Origin: Pseudobdellovibrionaceae bacterium
GTDB lineage: Bacteria; Bdellovibrionota; FAC87; UBA2466; JACKAF01
Length of the DNA stretch: 64,000 nt
Assembly: GCA_020635235.1 (NCBI GenBank)
Contig: JACKAF010000001.1
Span: forward strand, 620,001 to 684,000
Direction of reading: 5' to 3'
Position numbers and translations under genes: made by a program. The notes beneath the pieces are model-generated. The model saw nothing but the letters and a program-made list of their open reading frames with translations. It did no database searches and was not told where the DNA came from. Positions 28,180-38,300 of this stretch are shown piece after piece (position 1 is the first letter of the stretch; the number at the start of each line of letters is the position of its first letter).

Positions 28180-28935
28180 TAATTAAGTTTCTTTGGCGTT
28201 CATAATGTATTAGTAACTCCACATTCCGCTTTTTCCCCAGCACAGGAGATTTTGAGGCCGTTTTTCAACTTCAAACCTAGAATTCAACGCTGAAGGCGTC
28301 AAATTCCGCAACCTTTACCTTGATAGCCGCTCTCATCCGTTACCAGCCCGCAGCACTGCTTACAAACTCGCGGCCCACCAAATTGAGTTTTAGCACCACC
28401 AGATCTTTCAGTCGAGGCGCAGCAGACCGGCATACGGAAATCCCACTAGACGCGTCAGAGAAATAAACGAAGTATCCATGCAAACGCAAATCGATATCGC
28501 CGCTTTGGGATCGTTTTCCTCAAGTCTTTGCCGTAAGGCGGCGAGCGTTGAATCACTCCGTCGCACAACCGCCGGATCGCGGGAGCTTGTAGTCGAAGTT
28601 GGCCGTAACCGACGTCGCGCCCACGGTGACCAGCTTCCGGCCCCCACGTTACTTAGCAAACGTCAGTGGAAGCCTCCGGTGGAGGCCCCGACATCCGGGC
28701 ACGCGTCCGTTTACAAGGTATTTCGAAGAGGTTCAATGCGGCGTCGAGCTTTTTCTCAGCCCGGCTTACAAATCGAGGAGCCCTATCCGAATCTCCAGCG
28801 GCAAGTCTTGCTGGACTTTCACCCTGGCTTTCCAGGCGCTGGACTTCCCTGACCATACGGAGCCGGACAGGATAAGCGCCTGGGCCTGCTCCCGCCGTTG
28901 GCAGAGCACCTGCTGCTGTAGCAAAAATATCTAAT
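28180..28935 (-). pseudogene. tlyA: TlyA-family RNA 2'-O-methyltransferase, frame-disrupted
   Basis: Read on minus, an S4 RNA-binding start of the type RLDILLQQQVLCQRREQAQALILSGSV is recovered if one T is removed from a T-run at 28923-28927. Then PRFVSRAEKKLDAALNLFEIP appears, the TlyA motif before the SAM-binding site. CMDTSFISLTRLV (normally DVSFISL) follows in another frame near 28470, and SPVLGKKRNVELLIHY near the end matches the TlyA C-terminus. The SAM motif itself is scrambled. TlyA methylates rRNA in some bacteria. Gene order xseB-ispA-dxs-tlyA is a common bacterial arrangement, which supports the identification. End positions are approximate. Confidence 0.62.
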
Positions 28936-28939
28936 CTTA

Positions 28940-29912
28940 ATGAATGCCGCTTGGGGAAGTAACGCTGCGCAACAGGGTACTGGAGATAGCACAAATCATG
29001 ATGGCAAAACAAACCGACCGGGGGCGCTGCCCATTTTACGCGTGTTTGTGCTATGGTGTCCCCGGATGGTGGACAGAAGCTCAAAATCAAGAACCCGGCG
29101 TACGCAACGGACTGAACCGTGGTCATGCTCATCATTACATTGATTTCCGCTGCTGTTATTCGTGCTTTTGTCACAAATGGTACCAGCAAAGCGGGGATTT
29201 TGACGCATCAAGGTGGTTGGCTGGCAGCAGAACAAAATCCTCGCCTATGGGGCGATCAGCATTTTCCGCCATCAACTCTGCTGGAGCAGTCGGTGCGCGA
29301 CGTCAGAAACGCTGGCGCTTGTGCCCCCAGCAGAATTCATGAAATTCTACCTGTCCCACCGCAAAGATTACAGGTACGATCAATCCGGGATCGACGCGCA
29401 CCCATTTTCACCCGATTTACAACGAAATCAGTTTTCTTAGTTTGAAGGCATGAGAAATTTTTGCGCCTCTCGGCAGCAAAATTACCTGAAAGCGCAATCT
29501 TCGACTGCAAGAATATCGATCTCTACGACAGAAACTTTGGGAAACAACGCTGAAGCACGGTCAGAGAAATTTGGTACAGAAAGTTTGGTGGTACTACTCG
29601 CCGAACAGAGAACCGGAGATCGAGGAAGGGGCTACGCTCAAGGTGGCTACCGTGCAATGGGGTTCAAATTCGCGGAATCGACTTCTGCAATTCGATGAAG
29701 GGATCTTGTATCTCCCACAGTTTCACTTATCAGCCCAAAACGAATTTGTACCAAGGCCTACCTGGATGGGAACTATATCTACGTGGATGAGAATGCGCAG
29801 TTTATTATCACCCAAATATTGGCACATGTTGGATAATGGTCCTTGGTACAGCCGGGTCACCGAAGACGCGGTTGGGTGGCGCCACTATCGGTTTCTGCCT
29901 ACCGCGAGATAA
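28940..29912 (+). pseudogene. Unidentified frame-disrupted gene between dxs and tlyA
   Basis: Plus-strand segments in different frames have protein-like composition: a hydrophobic start MVMLIITLISAAVI (29119), then MKFYLSHRKDYRYD (about 29338), CKNIDLYDRNFGK (about 29500), QKVWWYYSPNREPEIEEG (about 29577) and DGNYIYVDENAQFIITQIL (about 29765). Joined together they suggest a secreted or membrane-anchored protein of roughly 300 residues. The hydrophobic N-terminus after a Gly-like position could be a pilin-like signal, but that is speculation. The minus strand gives no coherent alternative. The plus orientation inside an otherwise minus-strand operon is odd. I do not recognise a family. Confidence 0.35.
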
Positions 29913-30169
29913 ACTCAAGGATTATTTCAACCGCCTTCTCAATGTTTTCTTGCACTCAGCTCATTATGGATATTTTTTGAGGCCCCGAACCTAACGAGCT
30001 TGTTATTTTCTGTATCTCCCATACTATTCGACGAAGGCGGACCGAGGAAGACTGTTAATGTTTGTGCTGTTCTAACAGGCTGTAATAATGGAGATTTCTT
30101 TACGGAACCGAAGGAAGGTACCTTCCGTACTACTAAACTAATTGGTCTCGGCACCTAACTCACTGTCGT

Positions 30170-32147
30170 GTATGGGTGAAACAAAGTTTCGACCGCAGGC
30201 GCTTTCCCTCAAAGCCCGTTTTGCAACTGCGCGACGCCTGTTTGGCGAAATACCGGCCCCGTCTACTTTTATGCTTTCGCGTTGCTCTACACGACTGGCG
30301 TGCTCCACTGGCGCATCAGGCGACTACAAAACCAGGTGGGTTGCTGGATTCCTCGCTGGGATGCTGAACTCAAAACGGCAGATCCGAATCCGCCAACGAC
30401 GGTGTTTTCCTCAATAGTCACCACAGGCTTTGGGGCGGAATCCACTCCGCCAATAGCCGTTCATCCAGAAGGCTTTACCAGAGCGGGCGTTGATAACAGC
30501 CACGCTATGCCTCTTCTTTTAGACCCTTTGGGCCGCTTCAACCGCGGACTGGACTGCGTAGCCGATCGCAACAGCAAGATGTCTGCGGTGTCGCCTGAGC
30601 TCAAATCGTTCACCTTCACCAATTTTCAGAGCGGATTTCCGCGCAAGGGACACCGACTACCGGGCCGCGAGGTAGCGGATCGCGGTGGGGAACTTTTGTC
30701 ATGACGTATGGCGGTCAAAAGCATGCGCCAGTTCGTTTCATCTTTGGGTATCACTGCAAAGTTTGGTACCGAACGAAGATAAGAAGATCATGCCACGCGC
30801 GCCTTGGTGGGTTTATCGCGCCAACATTGCCTTGGTCCAAACAAAAAGAACCACCGGTAAATTTTGGCAACTCCCGCCGTGAATGACCTGATCAATAACG
30901 CGCGTTGCAAGAAGGTCCGAGTGAAATGGCTGTTTACCGGGCGCATTTCCTTTAAAGTGGCTAATCCGGCAAAAGTACTGGCCGAACCGGCAATACCGAC
31001 ATCGTAGCAGCGGTCAGGAACTCTTTGAAACTTGCAGTCCGGTACACTAGGCACTTAGCCCTTACGTAATTCCCCAAAATGCGCTGATCTTCTTCATAAA
31101 CAATCAGTGTGTCGGCAAAAACATCTTGGTAGTTGTCTATCTTTTGGGCTTGGACTGAATGCCATCACAGATTTTGAAGGCTCCCACTCCGTGGTATTTT
31201 ACCGGATTGTCTTCGGCAAGTTTGTATCCCCGGCCCTTGGTCGTCAGGGCGTGAATAAGGTACGGACCGCCTTCCGGTCCAGCCTGCTTAACAAAATTCA
31301 ATGTGTCTAGAATTTCAAAAATATCGTGTCCGTTGATGGGCCCCAGGTAGCGGAAACCAAAGCACTCAAACAACATTCCTGGGGTGAAAAAGTTTTTAAC
31401 TGAGCCGCGGACCCGTTTTGCGATCTCCTGCACTGGCAACCCATGTTCAGAAATGGCGGCCAGGATGTTTACCAGGTCTTTGCGTAGTTTGTTGTAACCC
31501 GGGTTCGTTACCGTGCGATTAATAAACTGTGACCTTGCCCGCGTTAAGATTAGATCGACATCTCATTGTCATTGAAAAAGAAACAGCAGGTTCTTTGCTG
31601 GGATATGGCCCGCGTTGTTCATGGCTTCGTAGACAAGTCCGCCCGTGAGCGATCCATCCCCAACAACTGCGATCGCCATGTGGGGGTCTTTCTTGAGTCG
31701 CATGGCTTCCGCCATGCCGAGCGCCGATGAAAGGGCGGTGCTGGCATGTCCCGCACCAGAAATGGTCGTAAGGGCTTTCACGCGCTGGCGGTAATCCTGC
31801 CAGGCCGTCTTTCTGGCGGATCGTGTGGAAACAATCCAAATCTTCCCGATCGGTATATCTTATGTGGGTAGCTTTGGTGGCCCCACATCCCAGATCAATC
31901 CTTGTCTTTGGGCGTTTCCGAAACATAGTGCTGGCGCTACGGTGAGTTCAAAACTCCCAGGTTTAAAACAAATACCACCTTTTAATTATTCCAGACAGAG
32001 ATTGCCCTTCTTACAACTTGCACGGGTTATTGTGTTTGTTACACCAGAATCCTCAAAGGCAGGGTTGATCTTTGATAAAGGTTCCCTTTAAGCATTTTCT
32101 GGTTGGATAAATTCACAATATCTAATAAGGTCTGACCCTTTTCTCAT
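30170..32147 (-). pseudogene. dxs: 1-deoxy-D-xylulose-5-phosphate synthase, frame-disrupted
   Basis: Dxs is read in order through several minus-strand frames. Near 31.9 kb there is an N-terminal block ending REDLDCFHTIRQKDGLAG; then GHASTALSSALGMAEAM and VVGDGSLTGGLVYEAMNNAG (thiamine-PP site, 31.7-31.6 kb); GMLFECFGFRYLGPINGHDI and YHGVGAFKICDG (31.4-31.1 kb); PDRCYDVGIA and STFLQRA-like text (31.0 kb); then IGYAVQSAVEAAQRV and VAVINAR (30.55-30.5 kb). The total span suits the normal length of about 630 residues. The enzyme starts the MEP pathway from pyruvate and glyceraldehyde-3-phosphate. Many indels are needed, yet most conserved residues survive, as expected for sequencing error. Confidence 0.75.
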
Positions 32148-32149
32148 CA

Positions 32150-33014
32150 AATGCACGATATGGCAGGTCGATAAAGGCCGTTCAAACGATCATGAATTTT
32201 GATTACCGCAAGTTGTGTGGTTTGGTTTGGAGAAAACTTTTTTGGAGCCCCTTAGTGGCGGAGGTTACCTCAGGTCAGATGTCATCAAAATCGATTAGAC
32301 CCAACGCACCCGTACCACTGTAAATTTGGTTTTGGTTTTCTTCGTCATTGATACACCAGACAGGTTGGAATCATTACGGGCCAGAATCAGCGCGCCTGTC
32401 GTGGATGACTCAATTCCGGTGGCTCATCAATCAACTCAGCCTTTAGTGACGTCAGGAACCATCCACCTATGCCGACTCCCGAATAGCAGGAGAATTAGCG
32501 ACTGATTCAAAACTTGTTCCACTTTGAAATCATTTTTATAGCTCCGACATTGTGGAAAACAGGCCGAAGAGGCATCCACCCCGCAGAATGGCGACGCTGC
32601 CTCTGACTTCTTGTGGTTCCTTGGAGTTTCATCGGGTATCATCGTCGTCCAAAGCAGGAAGATCGTCGTGAACAAGCGAGTAGGTGTGAATGTACTCGAT
32701 AAGCGCAGGCAGCGGCCGGTAGGCTAACTCCGCAGGAAGACCTAGGTATTCAGCGACATCAAAACGGCATCTGACCGCAAACGTTTGCCGCCACCTTGAA
32801 TGCTGTAACGCATGGCCTCGACCATCGGGCGCAGTTGCTTAGAAATCGACTGTTCAAAACGGTCGAGATGCGCTTCGATGTACTGGCTGATTAGCTGTAC
32901 GTTTCGCTTCCACTGAAGCTTTAGCCACCAAAAACTCAGGTGTGATTCATTGTTGGGTCCCCATGGGATATAACATGCGTTTAACAGAACATGAGAATGG
33001 ATAATTCGCTCCAA
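32150..33014 (-). pseudogene. ispA: Farnesyl/geranyl diphosphate synthase (IspA), frame-disrupted
   Basis: From about 32910 the minus strand reads KRNVQLISQYIEAHLDRFEQ then RPMVEAMRYSIQGGGKRLRS, the conserved start of short-chain polyprenyl synthases. A second frame gives IEYIHTYSLVHDDLPALDDDDTR (32.69-32.63 kb), which holds the first Asp-rich motif, followed by a damaged VAILRGGCLFG-like stretch. The last 450 bases, which should hold the second Asp-rich motif, are too scrambled to read confidently. It condenses IPP with allylic diphosphates downstream of the MEP pathway. Position between xseB and dxs fits the common gene order. The 3' boundary is approximate. Confidence 0.68.
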
Positions 33015-33017
33015 ACT

Positions 33018-33257
33018 CTACGGGGCTTCAAAACTCTCGGTGGTCAGCCCACTTTCGGGGGTGCCTAGAACCTTCTCCACCCGCTTTTCGACCGCTTCCA
33101 GGCGTTCCAGGCACTCGCGGGAGAACGCGATGCCTTTTTCAAAGGCCGTGAGTTGCTCTTCTAGGGGGACTTCGCCCTTTTCCAAGATCCCGACCGTTTT
33201 TTCGAGGTCGGCAAGCGCGGTTTCAAAGCTACGGTTTTTTGTTGTCTTAGAAGCCAT
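33018..33257 (-). CDS. xseB: Exodeoxyribonuclease VII small subunit
   Basis: A 79-residue protein from ATG 33257 (MASKTTKNRSFETALADLEK). The frame continues upstream to 33311, but the family starts at this methionine. The core FETALADLEKTVGILEKGEVPLEEQLTAFEKG, given here in blocks, and ECLERLEAVEKRVEKV are typical two-helix XseB. It pairs with XseA to degrade single-stranded DNA; xseA is not in the window. It is intact although it sits next to the damaged ispA, and it is divergent from livK. Confidence 0.88.
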   Translation of the reverse strand: MASKTTKNRSFETALADLEKTVGILEKGEVPLEEQLTAFEKGIAFSRECLERLEAVEKRVEKVLGTPESGLTTESFEAP

Positions 33258-33355
33258 CAAACGCCGCGGGCAGCAGTTCAGCCGATCAAGTGAAACCAGC
33301 GAAGCAGGCAAAATTAACTTCTTGCCCGAGGCCCTTAACTTAGCTACATATTCTA

Positions 33356-34571
33356 GTGATGGGTGCTTTGATGGGGGGTGTCATGCGGCCTGTTTTTAAA
33401 TCGAGAAATCGCAGCTTTTTAGTTTTCGGAATCGTATTCCTAAGTTTGGTGGGTTTTGTGAACTGCACCAAGAAAGGGGACACCGGAGCCTCGGCTCAGG
33501 CAGATCTTCAGGCCTTGGTGCTTGGGGAGTTTGGGACCATGACCGGTCCGGAAAGTACCTTTGGTATCTCCACCCACCGCGGAATCATGATGGCAGTAGA
33601 GGAAGCCAACGCTTCCGGCGGCATCCAGGGCAAGCCCATAAAGGTTATCAGCCTGGACGATCAAGGCCGATCGGACGAAGCCGTGACGGCAGTCACCAAG
33701 CTTGTCACCCAGGAAAATGTGCAGCTGATTTTGGGTGAAGTAGCCAGCTCGCGTTCCATCGCGGCAGCTCCCGTAGCGCAGAAGTACAAAGTGCCGATGA
33801 TCAGCCCCTCGAGCACTAACCCACGGGTGACTCAAGTAGGAGATTTTATCTTCCGCGTTTGTTTCATTGATCCCTTTCAGGGAAAAGTAATGGCCAAGTT
33901 TGCGGCTCAGAATCTCAAGATGAAAACCGCGGCAATCCTCCGCGACATCAAGAGCGATTACAGCGTAGGTTTGGCGGACTTTTTCGCTGAGGACTTCCAA
34001 AAGATGGGCGGAAAGATCATCAGCGATCTTTCTTACTCTTCTGGTGACGCTGATTTCAAAGCGCAGTTGACCGCGATCAAGTTGAAGAAACCCGATGTTC
34101 TATTTATTCCGGGTTACTACACTGAGGTCGGGTTGATCGCGCGCCAAGCGCGAGAGCTCAACTACAATGGCGTGTTGATGGGCGGAGACGGCTGGGACAG
34201 TGCCAAGCTTACAGAGATTGGCGGCAAGGCAGTCGTAGGTGGCTACTTCGGTTCCCACTACTCAACCCAAGAGCGACAAGCCGGTCGTGCAAAATTTCGT
34301 CGCGAAGTACAAGGAAAAGTACAACGGGGAAGTTCCCAACGGCCTGGCGGCCATGGGCTACGACGCGGCACGTGTGGCGATTGCAGCGGCCCTGAAGTCG
34401 TCGACCTTAGCGCCTACAGATTTGCGCGATGCTGTGGCGCAAACTAAGGACTTTGAAGGCGTGACAGGAGTTATTTCGCTAAACGATGAGCGCAATGCTG
34501 TGAAGCCAGCAGTAGTGCTGAAAGTGATGGCGAGTAACGACTACGAATACGTAACCACCGTAAACCCGTAA
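33356..34571 (+). pseudogene. livK: Branched-chain amino-acid ABC transporter binding protein, one frameshift
   Basis: The first 300 residues are a clean type I periplasmic binding protein (GEFGTMTGPESTFGISTHRG, VISLDDQGRSDEAV, ILGEVASSRSIAAAPVAQK). The frame is lost at 34266-34268, where removing one C from CCC restores HYSTKSDKPVVQNF and joins a clean C-terminal part (AAMGYDAARVAIAAALKSS) ending at 34571. The N-terminus has a hydrophobic signal followed by GFVNC, an imperfect lipobox. Starts at 33356 (GTG), 33359 and 33383 are possible; the last gives the neatest signal peptide. It should capture branched-chain amino acids or related ligands for LivHMGF. I regard the frameshift as a probable sequence error. 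Confidence 0.8.
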
Positions 34572-34578
34572 GGTTACG

Positions 34579-35478
34579 TTGCAAGCCCTAATCCAAAATC
34601 TAGTAAATGGTTTGGCTCAAGGAAGCGTCTACGCTTTGGTGGCGCTCGGGTACACCATGGTGTACGGAGTCTTGCAGTTTATTAACTTTGCACACGCTGA
34701 GATCTTCATGCTCGGTGCGTTTGGAGGCATTTTTGTCGCCGGGTGGTTGACCAACGGAGAAGGTTCTTTCCTCTCTTTGGTCCTGGTGACTTTTGGTTCC
34801 ATGGCCTTTTGCACAGGGGTGGGGCTTGCGGTCGAACGCATCGCGTACCGGCCCCTGCGGCATGCCCCCAGGCTGAATGTGCTCATCACAGCCATCGGTG
34901 TTTCGCTCCTGTTGCAAAACTTGAGGGATTCTAATCTTCGGTGCGGACCCGCGTGTTTTTCCTGCGGTCATTCCCACCCAAGCCTTTTTTGATTCCCAGA
35001 ATCTTGTGATTAACAACATCCAGGTTTTGGTAATCGGTACCTCGGCGGCATTGATGCTCTGTCTGCACTGGCTCGTCCGGCACACGAAATTGGGCATGGC
35101 CATGCGCGCGGTTAGCTATGATATTGAAACGGCTAGCTTGATGGGGATTCCGATCGATAGCATCATCGCGTTTACCTTCGCGATTGGTTCCGCCCTCGCC
35201 GGTTGTGCCGCTGTTTTATATGGACTCACCTATCCCAAAGTCGATCCGCTAATGGGAGTCATCATCGGCATTAAAGCTTTCGTAGCGGCCGTTTTTGGCG
35301 GCATCGGGAGTTTTGTCGGGGCGGCGGTTGGCGGCATCGTGATGGGACTCGCAGAGACCCTGGTCGTGTACTATGTGTCTTCCAGTTTAGAGATGCGCTC
35401 GCATTCGGATTGCTAATTGTCATTCTGCTTGTAAAGCCCACAGGACTTTTTGGTTCGATGGCAAAAGAGAAGGTATGA
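34579..35478 (+). pseudogene. livH: LivH-type permease, two frameshifts
   Basis: Inner-membrane permease of the branched-chain amino-acid ABC importer. The opening NLVNGLAQGSVYALVALGYTMVYG is typical. At 34924 an extra A breaks the frame (LLLQNL); removing it gives ILIFGADPRVFPAVIPTQAFF. A second break at 35386-35388 is repaired by adding one T to the TTT run, giving SSSFRDALAFGLLIVILL and then a stop at 35476-35478. The corrected protein is about 299 residues, normal for LivH, with about eight helices and the EAA-like loop before IGSFVGAAVGGIVMG. The stop overlaps livM in ATGA. Confidence 0.82.
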
Positions 35479-36481
35479 TGGCGGACACTCACAGTTTGTT
35501 TTTCGGCGATGAAGACGGGATCAAAACGCCGTGGCAAATTTTGGGCTTTGCTCTTTTAGTACTCGTGCTGATGGGAGTGAGTGCGCTCATCGAGAGCAAT
35601 ATCAATCCCTACGTCCAACGCATCATCGTAAACTGTGGCATTGGAATTATTTTGGGCTTGAGCCTCAATCTCGTGAATGGCTGCGCAGGCCAGTTCTCTC
35701 TGGGACACGCCGGGTTCATGGCGGTCGGCGCCTACATCAGCGCTTATTTAACGACGGTATTGATGCCGTTTGGTGGCTTTTTCCAAACCGAACTCGGTGT
35801 TGGGGTGGCAGTAGTCGCCGGCGGCTTAGCCGCAGCTCTTTCCGGTTACATCGTCGGACTACCCTCGCTTCGGTTGCGCGGGGACTACCTTGCGATCGTT
35901 ACCTTGGGCTTTGGAGAGATCATCCGCATTGTTTTTCTAAACATCTCCGCAGTGGGTGGCCCGCGGGGGCTTCCCGGTATCCCGCTAGCCTCAAATTTTT
36001 TCTGGGTTTATTTGTGGGCGGTCGTGACTTTCGCGGTCATTTACCGGCTAATCCACTCGTCTGCTGGACGTGCCATTCTGTCGGTCCGCGAAGATGAGAT
36101 TTCTTCCCAGTCGATGGGAGTGAATGTTTCGCACTATAAAGTGGTTGCGTTCGTGGTAAGCGCATTTTTTGCCGGAGTCGCCGGCGGGCTTTTTGCCCAT
36201 TACCAGGGTTTCATTGATCCGAATACTTTTAACTTCAACCGTTCCGTTGAAGTAGTGATCATGGTCGTTATCGGGGGTATGGGTAGCTTTTCCGGAGCGG
36301 TAATCGGAGCCATCTTGGTTACGATGTTGCCGGAACTGCTGCGCTTCTTCGCAGAGTACCGCATGGTGATTTTCTCCGCGCTTCTGGTACTGGTGTTGCA
36401 CCGTCCCGCCGAATTTTTGGTCGGCACGAGATCTGGGAGGCCTCTTGGCTTCCTAAGCTGAAAAGGAAGCCAAAGCCATGA
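35475..36481 (+). pseudogene. livM: LivM-type permease, frameshift near the C-terminus
   Basis: Second permease of the importer. About 310 residues read cleanly, including NLVNGCAGQFSLGHAGFMAVGAY in blocks, the RLRGDYLAIVTLGFGEIIR cytoplasmic loop and GGMGSFSGAVIGA. Near 36411 one G seems to be missing: with it the sequence reads RPAGIFGRHEIWEASWLPKL and ends at TGA 36479-36481, overlapping livG in ATGA. As given, the frame instead stops at 36461 with an odd tail. With the correction the protein is about 335 residues, normal for LivM. The N-terminus lies in the cytoplasm ahead of the first helix (LLVLVLMGVSALI). Confidence 0.83.
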
Positions 36482-37259
36482 GCGCGGTGGCCGACAAAGA
36501 GGTCCTGAAGCTCGAAGGCGTCTCTGTTTCCTTCGGTGGTCTCAAGGCCGTTTCCGATTTCGGGATTAGCCTGCATGAATCGGAACTCTGCGGCAATGCG
36601 GCCCAACAGGGCTGGAAAACGACGGTCTTTAACCTGTTACTGGCGTCTACCTTCGGATTCCACGGCACCATGGATCTTAATGGCAAAACCTGCGAGTTTG
36701 CCACCCACGAAATTTTCTAAGGCCGGTATCGCCCGTACCTTCCAAAATATTCAGCTCTACAAAGGAAGCTAACGGTAATGGACAACATATTGAACTTTGC
36801 CCACCATATGCGAAAACCGTACGGGTATTTGGATGCCTTGCTACGGACGCGAAAGTTTTACGCCAAGGAACAGGAACTGAAGCAGCAGGCTGAGAAGTTG
36901 CTGGCCGTTGTCAGGTCTGAAAACAATCAACGACTTAGCCGGTTCGCTTTCCTACGAGGATCAGCGACGCTTGGAAATAGCGCAGGCCTTGGCTACTAGC
37001 CCAAAAAGTCCCTGTTGCTTGATGAACCGGGCGCAGGTCTTAACTCGGGCGAAAAAAGTGGATCTGATGAACGTCGTTTCTAGAATCCGCGATCAGTTCA
37101 AAGTCACTATTTTGGTTATTAGACGACATGAAGTTTGTGATGGGAATCTGCAGGCGCATCATGGTGCTGGACCACGGGAATTGATTGCGGAAGAGCACGC
37201 CAAAGAATTCAAATTAGCGAAAGTGATCAGAAGCCTACCTGGGGGTGGCGGATGCTTGA
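36478..37259 (+). pseudogene. livG: LivG-type ABC ATPase, multiple frameshifts
   Basis: Pieces of an ATPase in several frames. VLKLEGVSVSFGGLKAVSDF starts cleanly, but Walker A reads GNAAQQGWKTT where GPNGAGKTT is expected. AGIARTFQNIQLYKG is in a second frame and MDNILNFAHHMRKPYGYLDA in a third. LSYEDQRRLEIAQALATSP is the signature region, and Walker B (LLLDEPGAGLNSGEK) appears near 37010 in a further frame. At 37229 an extra A precedes the end; removing it gives VIEAYLGVADA and a stop at 37257-37259, overlapping the livF start. At least five indels or base changes are needed. The identity is secure from order and motifs. Confidence 0.75.
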
Positions 37260-37942
37260 TCTCCAGAACGTTTCCGTGAACTACGGTGCCACGCGCTCTC
37301 AAGAACATCTCTCTCTCCCGTGTCGACGCCAGGAGGATCGTGGCTTTAATCTGATTTGCAATGGCGCTGGGAAAGCGACCACTCTGCGCCATCCGGCCTG
37401 TTGCGGCCAGCTTCTGGTCGGTCAATTCGGCAAGGACATCACGCGTGAAAAACCATGAGGTTGTTCGGCGTGGGGCTTTGTATGCCATGCCTGAGCGGCG
37501 CGGAATATTCATAAATTTAACGGTGCTCGAAAATCTAATCGTCGGGCCTACCTCGAAAAAAGTTACGCAACAGGCTTTTGATGAGGTTTATGCTTTGTTT
37601 CCCATCTTGAAGGAACGCACCAAGCAGATTGCGGGAACTCTCTCCGGTGGTGAGCAGCAGATGCTAGCGATTAGCCGCGCTCTTCTTGCTAAACCACGCC
37701 TTATGCTACTGGATGAGCCGTCGCTCGGGCTGGCGCCGCAGATTACCCAATCGATTTTCAACACAATCAGAACCATTAATAAGAGTGGTACGACGGTCAT
37801 GCTAGTCGAGCAGAACGCCAACGCCGCGCTGAAAATTGCTGATCGCGCGTATGTGTTGGAAGTGGGCGAAACGGTGCTGTCGGGCTCAGGCGCTGAATTG
37901 CTCAACAACGACGAGGTTCGGCGAGCTTACCTGGGCGAGTGA
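37252..37942 (+). pseudogene. livF: LivF-type ABC ATPase, damaged N-terminal third
   Basis: It starts MLDLQNVSVNYGATRS at 37252. The next 180 bases are damaged: the Walker A region reads CNGAGKATT rather than SNGAGKTTT. From about 37450 the frame is clean to the stop: RRGALYAMPERRGIFINLTVLEN, the signature LSGGEQQMLAISRAL, Walker B LMLLDEPSLGLAP and the switch region VMLVEQNANAAL. The corrected length of about 230 residues is normal. It is the second ATPase of the importer. Its 3' end overlaps by 57 bp the convergent small gene at 37886. Confidence 0.8.
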
Positions 37943-38107
37943 GCGGCGGGTTTCAGTGTCTTTCAAAACTTCAGTCAGTTTTTCCACAAACCAGTACTCA
38001 TGGCCAATTTGAGTCACGTCTTTTCCGTAAATGGCGGCTAGCCGAAGGGCTTCGGGGCTGCGGCTTTCAATGGCTTTGATGGATTCTAGGAATTCATTAG
38101 TTTTCAT
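37886..38107 (-). CDS. Small cytoplasmic protein of unknown function
   Basis: A 73-residue, mostly helical protein (MKTNEFLESIKAIESRSPEA). A strong AGGAGG lies 4-5 bases before ATG 38107, which supports translation. The sequence is soluble and mildly acidic. Its 3' end overlaps the end of livF by 57 bp on the opposite strand. No family recognised. Confidence 0.6.
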   Translation of the reverse strand: MKTNEFLESIKAIESRSPEALRLAAIYGKDVTQIGHEYWFVEKLTEVLKDTETRRSLAQVSSPNLVVVEQFSA

Positions 38108-38214
38108 GTGGCCTCCTATTCTTAGTATAGGAACCTGGAAGAGCGGACCGAACCCATAGGGCTGGCGAGATTAAGAGCAATAAAAATAGGCACATACGGC
38201 TGTTTTTTGCGCTG

Positions 38215-38244
38215 TTGACTCGCTGCAACAAATTAGGGTAATTG
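38215..38244 (+). promoter_or_regulatory. Possible sigma-70-type promoter for the 38301 gene
   Basis: TTGACT at 38215-38220 and TAATTG at 38239-38244 are separated by 18 bases, ahead of the secreted-protein gene at 38301. The -35 match is good and the -10 match only moderate. Found by eye and not tested against background. Confidence 0.35.
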
Positions 38245-38272
38245 TGGTCGCCTTAGTGGGGAGGGGCGACCA
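38245..38272 (+). other. Leader hairpin upstream of the 38301 gene
   Basis: A perfect 8-bp inverted repeat TGGTCGCC / GGCGACCA (38245-38252 and 38265-38272) encloses a 12-base loop containing GTGGGGAGG. It lies 28 bp before the start codon, so it would be in the 5' leader and could affect mRNA stability or translation, or serve as a repressor site. The purine-rich loop resembles an RNA-binding target but is not a known motif to me. Confidence 0.4.
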
Positions 38273-38300
38273 TTAACCGGGGGCAGTTGAGGAGAAGTGG

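Larger units (their letters stand above)
27297..37450. other. Block of frame-disrupted genes, probable low-quality sequence
   Basis: Across this block nearly every gene is recognisable only by jumping between frames, whereas flanking genes are clean. Damage is heavy at 27.3-33.0 kb (patatin, tlyA, an unknown, dxs, ispA), absent at 33.0-34.26 kb (xseB and most of livK), sparse at 34.26-36.45 kb (single-base indels in livK, livH, livM) and heavy again at 36.55-37.45 kb (livG and the start of livF). It crosses two divergent operons, so operon inactivation does not explain it. Uncorrected long-read consensus is my preferred explanation; genuine decay is the alternative. Confidence 0.7.

Noticed and set aside
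27297..33014. Prophage, genomic island or mobile-element scar
   Set aside because: The fragments match housekeeping genes in a common bacterial order (xseB-ispA-dxs-tlyA); no integrase, transposase or terminal repeats seen.
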